Assembly: GCF_037975245.1 (NCBI RefSeq) | Contig: NC_092566.1 | Span: 12,767,001-12,831,000 of the forward strand | Source of the DNA: Apostichopus japonicus | Taxonomy: Eukaryota > Echinodermata > Holothuroidea > Aspidochirotida > Stichopodidae | Direction: 5' to 3' | Length of the DNA: 64,000 bases | Shown: piece after piece, positions 26,521 through 39,400 of the stretch | How the letters are laid out: each line of letters opens with the position of its first letter | Position numbering within the stretch: the stretch's first letter is position 1 | Program-made: the position numbers and the translations under genes | The notes under the pieces: model-generated | What the model saw: only the letters and a program-made list of their open reading frames with translations | What the model was told of the DNA's origin: nothing | Databases searched by the model: none

Positions 26521-27426
26521 GTGCGGTACCTATCAATGGAATGTACGGTACAGATCAATCGAATGTTCGGTACCTATCAATCGAATGTGCGGTACCATTC
26601 AATCGAATGTTCGGTACAGATCAATCGAATGTGCGGTACCGATCAATCGAATGTGCGGTACCGATTAATCGAATGTGCGGTACCGATGAATTGAATGTGC
26701 GTAACCGATAAATCGAATGTGCGGTACCGATCAATCGAATGTTCGGTACCGATCAATCGAATGTACGGTATCGATCAATCGAATGTGCGATACAGATGAT
26801 TCGAATGTTCGGTACCGATCAATCGAATGTGCGGTACCGATCAATCGAATGTTCGGTACCGATTATTCGAATGTGCGGTACCGATCAATCGAATGTACGG
26901 TATCGATCAATCGAATGTGCTGTACCGATCAATCGAATGTGCAGCACCTATGAATCGAATGTTCGGTACCGATCAATCGAATGTGCGGCACCTATGATTC
27001 GAATGTGCGTAACCGATGTATCGAGTGTGCGGTATCGATCAAACGAATGTGCGGTATCGATCAATCGAATGTGCGGTACCGATCAATCGAATGTGCGGCA
27101 CCTATAATTCGAATGTGCGTAACCGATGTATCGAGTGTGCGGTATCGATCAATCGAATGTGCGGTATCGATCAATCGAATGTGCGGTACCGATGAATTGA
27201 ATGTGCAACCGATAAATCGAATGTGCGGTTTCGATGAATTGAATGTGCGGTACCGATCAATCGAATGTGCGGTACCGATCAATCGAATGTGCGGTACCGA
27301 TTAATCGAATGTGCGATTTCGATGAATTGAATGTGCGTTACAGATAAATCGAATGTGCGGTACCGATCAATCGAATGTTCGGTACCGAATAATCGAATGT
27401 GCGGTACCGATCAATCGAATGTGCGG
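26521..27426 (+). repeat. 922-bp higher-order repeat, copy 2 (nearly complete)
   Basis: Tandem copy of 25,599-26,520. Identity ends near 27,426, where a GGCAGCTATG unit is replaced by GGTACCGATC. The equivalent part of the 5,429-bp unit (33,180-33,860) resembles this copy at its CCTATAATTCG unit. Confidence 0.88.
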
Positions 27427-30400
27427 TACCGATCAATCGAATGTTCGGTACCGATTAATCGAATGTTCGGTACCGATCAATCGAATGTACGGTATCGATA
27501 AATCGAATGTGCGGTACAGATGATTCGAATGTTCGGTACCGATCAATCGAATGTGCGGTACCGATCAATCGAATGTTCGGTACAGATGATTCGAATGTTC
27601 GGTAACGATCAATCGAATGTGCGGTACCGATCAATCGAATGTTCGGTACCGATTAATCGAATGTTCGGTACCGAATAATCGAATGTGCGGTACCGATCCA
27701 TCGAATGTGCGGCAGCTATGAATCGAATGTGCGTAACTGATGTATCGAGTGTGCGGTATCGATCAATCGAATGTTCGGTATCAATCAATCTAATGCACGT
27801 TACCGATCAATCGAATGTTCGGAACCTATCAATCGAATGTGCGGTACCGATCAATCGAATGTGCGGTACCGATAAATCGAATGTGCGGTATCGATGAATT
27901 GAATGTGCGGTACCGAAGAATTGAATGTGCGTTACCGATAAATCGAATGGGCGGTACCGATCAATCGAATGTTCGGTACCGATTAATCGAATGTTCGGTA
28001 CCGATCAATCGAATGTAAGGTATCGATCAATCAAATGTAAGGTACAGATGATTCGAATGTTCGGTACCGATCAATCGAATGTGCGGTACCGATCAATCGA
28101 ATGTTCGGTACCGATTAATCGAATGTGCGATACCGATCAATCGAATGTACGGTATCGATCAATCGAATGTGCGGTACCGATCAATCGAATGTGCAGCACC
28201 TATGAATCGAATGTTCGGTACCGATCAATCGAATGTGCGGCACCTATGATTCGAATGTGCGTAACCGATGTATCGAGTGTGCGGTATCGATCAATCGAAT
28301 GTGCGGTATCGATCAATCGAATGTGCGGTACCGATCAATCGAATGTGCGGTACCGATGAATCGATTGTGCGGTACCTATCAATGGAATGTACGGTACAGA
28401 TCAATCGAATGTTCGGTACCTATCAATCGAATGTGCGGTACCATTCAATCGAATGTGCGTTACCGAACAATCGAATGTGCGGTACCGATCAATCGAATGT
28501 GCGGTACCGATTAATCGAATGTGCTATTTCGATGAATTGAATGTGCGTTACCGATAAATCGAATGTGCGGTATCGATGAATTGAATGTGCGGTACCGATG
28601 AATTGAATGTGCGTAACCGATAAATCGAATGTGCGGTACCGATCAATCGAATGTTCGGTACCGATCAATCGAATGTACGGTATCGATCAATCGAATGTGC
28701 GATACAGATGATTCGAATGTTCGGTACCGATCAATCGAATGTGCGGTACCGATCAATCGAATGTTCGGTACCGATTATTCGAATGTGCGGTACCGATCAA
28801 TCGAATGTACGGTATCGATCAATCGAATGTGCTGTACCGATCAATCGAATGTGCAGCACCTATGAATCGAATGTTCGGTACCGATCAATCGAATGTGCGG
28901 CACCTATGATTCGAATGTGCGTAACCGATGTATCGAGTGTGCGGTATCGATCAATCGAATGTGCGGTATCGATCAATCGAATGTGCGGTACCGATCAATC
29001 GAATGTGCGGCACCTATGATTCGAATGTGCGTAACCGATGTATCGAGTGTGCGGTATCGATCAATCGAATGTGCGGTATCGATCAATCGAATGTGCGGTA
29101 CCGATGAATCGAATGTGCGGTACCGATGATTCGATTGTGCGGTACCTATCAATGGAATGTACGGTACAGATCAATCGCATGTTCGGTACCTATCAATCGA
29201 ATGTACGGTACCGATCAATCGAATGTGCGTTACCGAACAATCGAATGTGCCGTATCGATCGATCGAATGTGCGTTACCGATTAATAGAATGTTCGGTACC
29301 GATGAATCGAATGTGCGGTACAGATGATTCGAATGTTCGGTACCGATCAATCGAATGTGAGTTACCGATCAATGGAATGTTCGGAACCGATCAATCGAAT
29401 TTGCGGAACCGATCAATCGAATGTGCTTTATCGATCAATCGAATGTTCGCAACCGATCAATCGAAAGTTCGGTACCGATCAATCGAAAATGCGGTACCGA
29501 ACATTCGAATGTGCAGTACCGATCAATCGAATGTTCGGTACCGAATAATCGAATGTGCGGTACCGATCAATCGAATGTGCGGCAGCTATGAATCGAATGT
29601 GCGTAACCGATGTATCGAGTGTGCGGTACCGATTAATCGAATGTGCGATTTCGATGAATTGAATGTGCAACCGATAAATCGAATGTGCGGTTTCGATGAA
29701 TTGAATGTGCGGTACCGATCAATCGAATGTGCGGTACCGATCAATCGAATGTGCGGTACCGATTAATCGAATGTGCGATTTCGATGAATTGAATGTGCGT
29801 TACAGATAAATCGAATGTGCGGTACCGATCAATCGAATGTTCGGTACCGAATAATCGAATGTGCAATACCGATCAATCGAATGTGCGGCAGCTATGAATC
29901 GAATGTGCGTAACCGATGTATCGAGTGTGCGGTATCGATCAATCGAATGTGCGGTATCGATCAATCGAATGTTCGGTACCGATCAATCGAATGTTCGGTA
30001 TCAATCAATCTAATGCACGTTACCGATCAATCGAATGTTCGGAACCTATCAATCGAATGTGCGGTACCGATCAATCGAATGTGCGGTACCGATTAATCGA
30101 ATGTGCGATTTCGATGAATGGAATGTGCGTAACCGATAAATCGAATGTGCGGTACCGATCAATCGAATGTTCGGTACCGATGAATCGAATGTTCGGTACC
30201 GATCAATCGAATGTACGGTATCGATCAATCGAATGTGCGGTACAGATGATTCGAATGTTCGGTACCGATCAATCGAATGTTCGGTACCGATTAATCGAAT
30301 GTTCGGTCCCGATTAATCGAATGTACGGTATCGATCAATCGAATGTGCGGTACAGATGATTCGAATGTTCGGTACCGATCAATCGAATGTGCGGTACCGA

Positions 30401-31015
30401 TCAATCGAATGTTCGGTACCGATTAATCGAATGTTCGGTACCGAATAATCGAATGTGCGGTACCGATCAATCGAATGTGCGGCAGCTATGAATCGAATGT
30501 GCGTAACCGATGTATCGAGTGTGCGGTATCGATCAATCGAATGTGCGGTATCGATCAATCGAAGGTGCGGTGCCGATCAATCGAATGTTCGGTATCAATC
30601 AATCTAATGCACGTTACCGATCAATCGAATGTTCGGAACCTATCAATCGAATGTGCGGTACCGATCAATCGAATGTGCGGTACCGATGTATCGAATGTTC
30701 GGTACCGATCAATCGAATGTAAGGTATCGATCAATCGAATGTAAGGTACAGATGATTCGAATGTTCGGTACCGATCAATCGAATGTGCGGTACCGATCAA
30801 TCGAATGTTCGGTACCGATTAATCGAATGTGCGGTACCGATCAATCGAATGTACGGTATCGATCAATCGAATGTGCGGTACCGATCAATCGAATGTGCAG
30901 CACCTATGAATCGAATGTTCGGTACCGATCAATCGAATGTGCGGCACCTATGATTCGAATGTGCGTAACCGATGTATCGAGTGTGCGGTATCGATCAATC
31001 GAATGTGCGGTATCG
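27427..31015 (+). repeat. Family A segment with remote copies
   Basis: No exact tandem partner, but two strong remote matches. About 27,560-28,990 matches 34,067-35,497 at an offset of 6,507 bp; past a 110-bp copy-number difference the match continues to about 30,000-36,400 at 6,397 bp. From about 29,038 it matches 42,490 onward at 13,452 bp. These give the order in which the large blocks were copied. Confidence 0.82.
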
Positions 31016-34000
31016 ATCAATCGAATGTGCGGTACCGATCAATCGAATGTGCGGTACCGATGAATCGATTGTGCGGTACCTATCAATGGAATGTACGGTA
31101 CAGATCAATCGAATGTTCGGTACCTATCAATCGAATGTGCGGTACCATTCAATCGAATGTGCGTTACCGAACAATCGAATGTGCGGTACCGATCAATCGA
31201 ATGTGCGGTACCGATTAATCGAATGTGCTATTTCGATGAATTGAATGTGCGTTACCGATAAATCGAATGTGCGGTATCGATGAATTGAATGTGCGGTAAC
31301 GATGAATTGAATGTGCGTAACCGATAAATCGAATGTGCGGTACCGATCAATCGAATGTTCGGTACCGATCAATCGAATGTACGGTATCGATCAATCGAAT
31401 GTGCGGTACAGATGATTCGAATGTTCGGTACCGATCAATCGAATGTGCGGTACCGATCAATCGAATGTTCGGTACCGATTAATCGAATGTGCGGTACCGA
31501 TCATTCGAATGTACTGTATCGATCAATCGAATGTGCTGTACCGATCAATCGAATGTGCAGCACCTATGAATCGAATGTTCGGTACCGATCAATCGAAAGT
31601 GCGGCACCTATGATTCGAATGTGCGTAACCGATGTATCGAGTGTGCGGTATCGATCAATCGAATGTGCGGTATCGATCAATCGAATGTGCGGTACCGATC
31701 AATCGAATGTGCGGTACCGATGAATCGATTGTGCGGTACCTATCAATGGAATGTACGGTACCGATCAATCGAATGTTCGGTACCTATCAATCGAATGTGC
31801 GGTACCATTCAATCGAATGTGCGTTACCGAACAATCGAATGTGCGGTACCGATCAACCGAATGTGCGATACCGATCAATCGAATGTTCGGTACCTATCAA
31901 TGGAATGTACGGTACAGATCAGTCGCATGTTCGGTACCTATCAATCGAATGTGCGGTACCGATCAATCGAATGTGCGTTACCGAACAATCGAATGTGCCG
32001 TATCGATCGATCGAATGTGTGTTACCGATTAATAGAATGTTCGCAACCGATCAATCGAAAGTTCAGTACCGATCAATCGAAATGCGGTACCGAACATTCG
32101 AATGTGCAGTACCGATCAATCGAATGTTCGGTACCGATCAATCGAATGTGCGGTACCGATCAATCGAATGTGCGGCACCTATGATTCGAATGTGTGTAAC
32201 CGATGTATCGAGTGTGCGGTATCGATCAATCGAATGTGCGGTATCGATCAATCGAATGTGCGGTATCGATCAATCGAATGTGCGGTATCGATTAATCGAA
32301 TGTACGGTACCGATCAATCGAATGTGCGGTACCGATGAATCGATTGTGCGGTACCTATCAATGGAATGTACGGTACAGATCAATCGAATGTTCGGTACCT
32401 ATCAATCGAATGTGCGGAACCATTCAATCGAATGTGCGTTACCGAACAATCGAATGTGCGGTACCGATCAATCGAATGTGCGGTACCGATCAATCGAATG
32501 TTCGGTACCGATTAATCGAATGTGCGGTACCGATCAATCGAATGTGCAGCACCTATGAATCAAATGTTCGGTACCGATCAATCGAATGTGCGGCACCTAT
32601 GATTCGAATGTGCGTAACCGATGTATCGAGTGTGCGGTATCGATCAATCGAATGTGCGGTATCGATCAATCGAATGTGCGGTACCGATCAATCGAATGTG
32701 CGGTACCGATCAATCGATTGTGCGGTACCTATCAATGGAATGTACGGTACCGATCAATCGAATGTTCGGTACCTATCAATCGAATGTGCGGTACCGATCA
32801 ATCGAATGTGCAGCACCTATGAATCGAATGTTCGGTACCGATCAATCTAATGTGCGGCACCTATGATTCGAATGTTCGTAACCGATGTATCGAGTGTGCG
32901 GTATCGATCAATCGAATGTGCGGTATCGATCAATCGAATGTGCGGTACCGATCAATCGAATGTGCGGTACCGATTAATCGATTGTGCGGTACCTATCAAT
33001 GGAATGTACGGTACAGATCAATCGAATGTTCGGTACCTATCAATCGAATGTGCGGTACCATTCAATCGAATGTTCGGTACAGATCAATCGAATGTGCGGT
33101 ACCGATCAATCGAATGTGCGGTACCGATTAATCGAATGTGCGGTACCGATGAATTGAATGTGCGTAACCGATAAATCGAATGTGCGGTACCGATCAATCG
33201 AATGTTCGGTACCGATCAATCGAATGTACGGTATCGATCAATCGAATGTGCGATACAGATGATTCGAATGTTCGGTACCGATCAATCGAATGTGCGGTAC
33301 CGATCAATCGAATGTTCGGTACCGATTATTCGAATGTGCGGTACCGATCAATCGAATGTACGGTATCGATCAATCGAATGTGCTGTACCGATCAATCGAA
33401 TGTGCAGCACCTATGAATCGAATGTTCGGTACCGATCAATCGAATGTGCGGCACCTATGATTCGAATGTGCGTAACCGATGTATCGAGTGTGCGGTATCG
33501 ATCAAACGAATGTGCGGTATCGATCAATCGAATGTGCGGTACCGATCAATCGAATGTGCGGCACCTATAATTCGAATGTGCGTAACCGATGTATCGAGTG
33601 TGCGGTATCGATCAATCGAATGTGCGGTATCGATCAATCGAATGTGCGGTACCGATGAATTGAATGTGCAACCGATAAATCGAATGTGCGGTTTCGATGA
33701 ATTGAATGTGCGGTACCGATCAATCGAATGTTCGGTACCGATCAATCGAATGTGCGGTACCGATTAATCGAATGTGCGATTTCGATGAATTGAATGTGCG
33801 TTACAGATAAATCGAATGTGCGGTACCGATCAATCGAATGTTCGGTACCGAATAATCGAATGTGCGGTACCGATCAATCGAATGTGCGGCAGCTAAGAAT
33901 CGAATGTGCGGTACCTATCAATGGAATGTACGGTACAGATCAATCGAATGTTCGGTACCTATCAATCGAATGTGCGGTACCATTCAATCGAATGTTCGGT

Positions 34001-36444
34001 ATCGATCAATCGAATGTGCGGTACAGATGATTCGAATGTTCGGTACCGATCAATCGAATGTGCGGTACCGATCAATCGAATGTTCGGTACAGATGATTCG
34101 AATGTTCGGTAACGATCAATCGAATGTGCGGTACCGATCAATCGAATGTTCGGTACCGATTAATCGAATGTTCGGTACCGAATAATCGAATGTGCGGTAC
34201 CGATCCATCGAATGTGCGGCAGCTATGAATCGAATGTGCGTAACTGATGTATCGAGTGTGCGGTATCGATCAATCGAATGTTCGGTATCAATCAATCTAA
34301 TGCAGGTTACCGATCAATCGAATGTTCGGAACCTATCAATCGAATGTGCGGTACCGATCAATCGAATGTGCGGTACCGATAAATCGAATGTGCGGTATCG
34401 ATGAATTGAATGTGCGGTACCGAAGAATTGAATGTGCGTTACCGATAAATCGAATGGGCGGTACCGATCAATCGAATGTTCGGTACCGATTAATCGAATG
34501 TTCGGTACCGATCAATCGAATGTAAGGTATCGATCAATCAAATGTAAGGTACAGATGATTCGAATGTTCGGTACCGATCAATCGAATGTGCGGTACCGAT
34601 CAATCGAATGTTCGGTACCGATTAATCGAATGTGCGATACCGATCAATCGAATGTACGGTATCGATCAATCGAATGTGCGGTACCGATCAATCGAATGTG
34701 CAGCACCTATGAATCGAATGTTCGGTACCGATCAATCGAATGTGCGGCACCTATGATTCGAATGTGCGTAACCGATGTATCGAGTGTGCGGTATCGATCA
34801 ATCGAATGTGCGGTATCGATCAATCGAATGTGCGGTACCGATCAATCGAATGTGCGGTACCGATGAATCGATTGTGCGGTACCTATCAATGGAATGTACG
34901 GTACAGATCAATCGAATGTTCGGTACCTATCAATCGAATGTGCGGTACCATTCAATCGAATGTGCGTTACCGAACAATCGAATGTGCGGTACCGATCAAT
35001 CGAATGTGCGGTACCGATTAATCGAATGTGCTATTTCGATGAATTGAATGTGCGTTACCGATAAATCGAATGTGCGGTATCGATGAATTGAATGTGCGGT
35101 ACCGATGAATTGAATGTGCGTAACCGATAAATCGAATGTGCGGTACCGATCAATCGAATGTTCGGTACCGATCAATCGAATGTACGGTATCGATCAATCG
35201 AATGTGCGATACAGATGATTCGAATGTTCGGTACCGATCAATCGAATGTGCGGTACCGATCAATCGAATGTTCGGTACCGATTATTCGAATGTGCGGTAC
35301 CGATCAATCGAATGTACGGTATCGATCAATCGAATGTGCTGTACCGATCAATCGAATGTGCAGCACCTATGAATCGAATGTTCGGTACCGATCAATCGAA
35401 TGTGCGGCACCTATGATTCGAATGTGCGTAACCGATGTATCGAGTGTGCGGTATCGATCAATCGAATGTGCGGTATCGATCAATCGAATGTGCGGTACCG
35501 ATGAATCGAATGTGCGGTACCGATGATTCGATTGTGCGGTACCTATCAATGGAATGTACGGTACAGATCAATCGCATGTTCGGTACCTATCAATCGAATG
35601 TACGGTACCGATCAATCGAATGTGCGTTACCGAACAATCGAATGTGCCGTATCGATCGATCGAATGTGCGTTACCGATTAATAGAATGTTCGGTACCGAT
35701 GAATCGAATGTGCGGTACAGATGATTCGAATGTTCGGTACCGATCAATCGAATGTGAGTTACCGATCAATGGAATGTTCGGAACCGATCAATCGAATTTG
35801 CGGAACCGATCAATCGAATGTGCTTTATCGATCAATCGAATGTTCGCAACCGATCAATCGAAAGTTCGGTACCGATCAATCGAAAATGCGGTACCGAACA
35901 TTCGAATGTGCAGTACCGATCAATCGAATGTTCGGTACCGAATAATCGAATGTGCGGTACCGATCAATCGAATGTGCGGCAGCTATGAATCGAATGTGCG
36001 TAACCGATGTATCGAGTGTGCGGTACCGATTAATCGAATGTGCGATTTCGATGAATTGAATGTGCAACCGATAAATCGAATGTGCGGTTTCGATGAATTG
36101 AATGTGCGGTACCGATCAATCGAATGTGCGGTACCGATCAATCGAATGTGCGGTACCGATTAATCGAATGTGCGATTTCGATGAATTGAATGTGCGTTAC
36201 AGATAAATCGAATGTGCGGTACCGATCAATCGAATGTTCGGTACCGAATAATCGAATGTGCAATACCGATCAATCGAATGTGCGGCAGCTATGAATCGAA
36301 TGTGCGTAACCGATGTATCGAGTGTGCGGTATCGATCAATCGAATGTGCGGTATCGATCAATCGAATGTTCGGTACCGATCAATCGAATGTTCGGTATCA
36401 ATCAATCTAATGCACGTTACCGATCAATCGAATGTTCGGAACCT
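31016..36444 (+). repeat. 5,429-bp higher-order repeat, copy 1
   Basis: The largest tandem unit in the window. Landmarks at 31,355, 31,621, 32,335, 33,180, 34,192, 35,136 and 36,212 recur 5,429 bp downstream. The length is 247 x 22 minus 5, and the segment holds two 2-base deletions (33,669 and 36,065) and one 1-base deletion (32,080), which sum to 5. At least one substitution separates it from copy 2: GATTAATCGATTG near 32,973 against GATGAATCGATTG near 38,402. Confidence 0.92.
32520..33047 (+). repeat. 264-bp (12-mer) tandem pair
   Basis: Two 12-mer blocks at about 32,520-32,783 and 32,784-33,047. The marker GCAGCACCTATG lies at 32,547 and 32,811. The pair is carried into the second 5,429-bp copy at about 37,949-38,476. 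Confidence 0.82.
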
Positions 36445-39400
36445 ATCAATCGAATGTGCGGTACCGATCAATCGAATGTGCGGTACCGATGAATCGATTG
36501 TGCGGTACCTATCAATGGAATGTACGGTACAGATCAATCGAATGTTCGGTACCTATCAATCGAATGTGCGGTACCATTCAATCGAATGTGCGTTACCGAA
36601 CAATCGAATGTGCGGTACCGATCAATCGAATGTGCGGTACCGATTAATCGAATGTGCTATTTCGATGAATTGAATGTGCGTTACCGATAAATCGAATGTG
36701 CGGTATCGATGAATTGAATGTGCGGTAACGATGAATTGAATGTGCGTAACCGATAAATCGAATGTGCGGTACCGATCAATCGAATGTTCGGTACCGATCA
36801 ATCGAATGTACGGTATCGATCAATCGAATGTGCGGTACAGATGATTCGAATGTTCGGTACCGATCAATCGAATGTGCGGTACCGATCAATCGAATGTTCG
36901 GTACCGATTAATCGAATGTGCGGTACCGATCATTCGAATGTACTGTATCGATCAATCGAATGTGCTGTACCGATCAATCGAATGTGCAGCACCTATGAAT
37001 CGAATGTTCGGTACCGATCAATCGAAAGTGCGGCACCTATGATTCGAATGTGCGTAACCGATGTATCGAGTGTGCGGTATCGATCAATCGAATGTGCGGT
37101 ATCGATCAATCGAATGTGCGGTACCGATCAATCGAATGTGCGGTACCGATGAATCGATTGTGCGGTACCTATCAATGGAATGTACGGTACCGATCAATCG
37201 AATGTTCGGTACCTATCAATCGAATGTGCGGTACCATTCAATCGAATGTGCGTTACCGAACAATCGAATGTGCGGTACCGATCAACCGAATGTGCGATAC
37301 CGATCAATCGAATGTTCGGTACCTATCAATGGAATGTACGGTACAGATCAGTCGCATGTTCGGTACCTATCAATCGAATGTGCGGTACCGATCAATCGAA
37401 TGTGCGTTACCGAACAATCGAATGTGCCGTATCGATCGATCGAATGTGTGTTACCGATTAATAGAATGTTCGCAACCGATCAATCGAAAGTTCAGTACCG
37501 ATCAATCGAAATGCGGTACCGAACATTCGAATGTGCAGTACCGATCAATCGAATGTTCGGTACCGATCAATCGAATGTGCGGTACCGATCAATCGAATGT
37601 GCGGCACCTATGATTCGAATGTGTGTAACCGATGTATCGAGTGTGCGGTATCGATCAATCGAATGTGCGGTATCGATCAATCGAATGTGCGGTATCGATC
37701 AATCGAATGTGCGGTATCGATTAATCGAATGTACGGTACCGATCAATCGAATGTGCGGTACCGATGAATCGATTGTGCGGTACCTATCAATGGAATGTAC
37801 GGTACAGATCAATCGAATGTTCGGTACCTATCAATCGAATGTGCGGAACCATTCAATCGAATGTGCGTTACCGAACAATCGAATGTGCGGTACCGATCAA
37901 TCGAATGTGCGGTACCGATCAATCGAATGTTCGGTACCGATTAATCGAATGTGCGGTACCGATCAATCGAATGTGCAGCACCTATGAATCAAATGTTCGG
38001 TACCGATCAATCGAATGTGCGGCACCTATGATTCGAATGTGCGTAACCGATGTATCGAGTGTGCGGTATCGATCAATCGAATGTGCGGTATCGATCAATC
38101 GAATGTGCGGTACCGATCAATCGAATGTGCGGTACCGATCAATCGATTGTGCGGTACCTATCAATGGAATGTACGGTACCGATCAATCGAATGTTCGGTA
38201 CCTATCAATCGAATGTGCGGTACCGATCAATCGAATGTGCAGCACCTATGAATCGAATGTTCGGTACCGATCAATCTAATGTGCGGCACCTATGATTCGA
38301 ATGTTCGTAACCGATGTATCGAGTGTGCGGTATCGATCAATCGAATGTGCGGTATCGATCAATCGAATGTGCGGTACCGATCAATCGAATGTGCGGTACC
38401 GATGAATCGATTGTGCGGTACCTATCAATGGAATGTACGGTACAGATCAATCGAATGTTCGGTACCTATCAATCGAATGTGCGGTACCATTCAATCGAAT
38501 GTTCGGTACAGATCAATCGAATGTGCGGTACCGATCAATCGAATGTGCGGTACCGATTAATCGAATGTGCGGTACCGATGAATTGAATGTGCGTAACCGA
38601 TAAATCGAATGTGCGGTACCGATCAATCGAATGTTCGGTACCGATCAATCGAATGTACGGTATCGATCAATCGAATGTGCGATACAGATGATTCGAATGT
38701 TCGGTACCGATCAATCGAATGTGCGGTACCGATCAATCGAATGTTCGGTACCGATTATTCGAATGTGCGGTACCGATCAATCGAATGTACGGTATCGATC
38801 AATCGAATGTGCTGTACCGATCAATCGAATGTGCAGCACCTATGAATCGAATGTTCGGTACCGATCAATCGAATGTGCGGCACCTATGATTCGAATGTGC
38901 GTAACCGATGTATCGAGTGTGCGGTATCGATCAAACGAATGTGCGGTATCGATCAATCGAATGTGCGGTACCGATCAATCGAATGTGCGGCACCTATAAT
39001 TCGAATGTGCGTAACCGATGTATCGAGTGTGCGGTATCGATCAATCGAATGTGCGGTATCGATCAATCGAATGTGCGGTACCGATGAATTGAATGTGCAA
39101 CCGATAAATCGAATGTGCGGTTTCGATGAATTGAATGTGCGGTACCGATCAATCGAATGTTCGGTACCGATCAATCGAATGTGCGGTACCGATTAATCGA
39201 ATGTGCGATTTCGATGAATTGAATGTGCGTTACAGATAAATCGAATGTGCGGTACCGATCAATCGAATGTTCGGTACCGAATAATCGAATGTGCGGTACC
39301 GATCAATCGAATGTGCGGCAGCTAAGAATCGAATGTGCGGTACCTATCAATGGAATGTACGGTACAGATCAATCGAATGTTCGGTACCTATCAATCGAAT

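Noticed and set aside
31632-32558. Long open reading frames (up to 308 codons) with a Cys-rich, 22-residue repeat peptide
   Set aside because: The peptide is the direct translation of the satellite and appears in all three forward frames. Frames stop at random monomer variants, there is no conserved start, ribosome-binding or promoter context, and no non-repeat domain. Counting them as genes would annotate noise.
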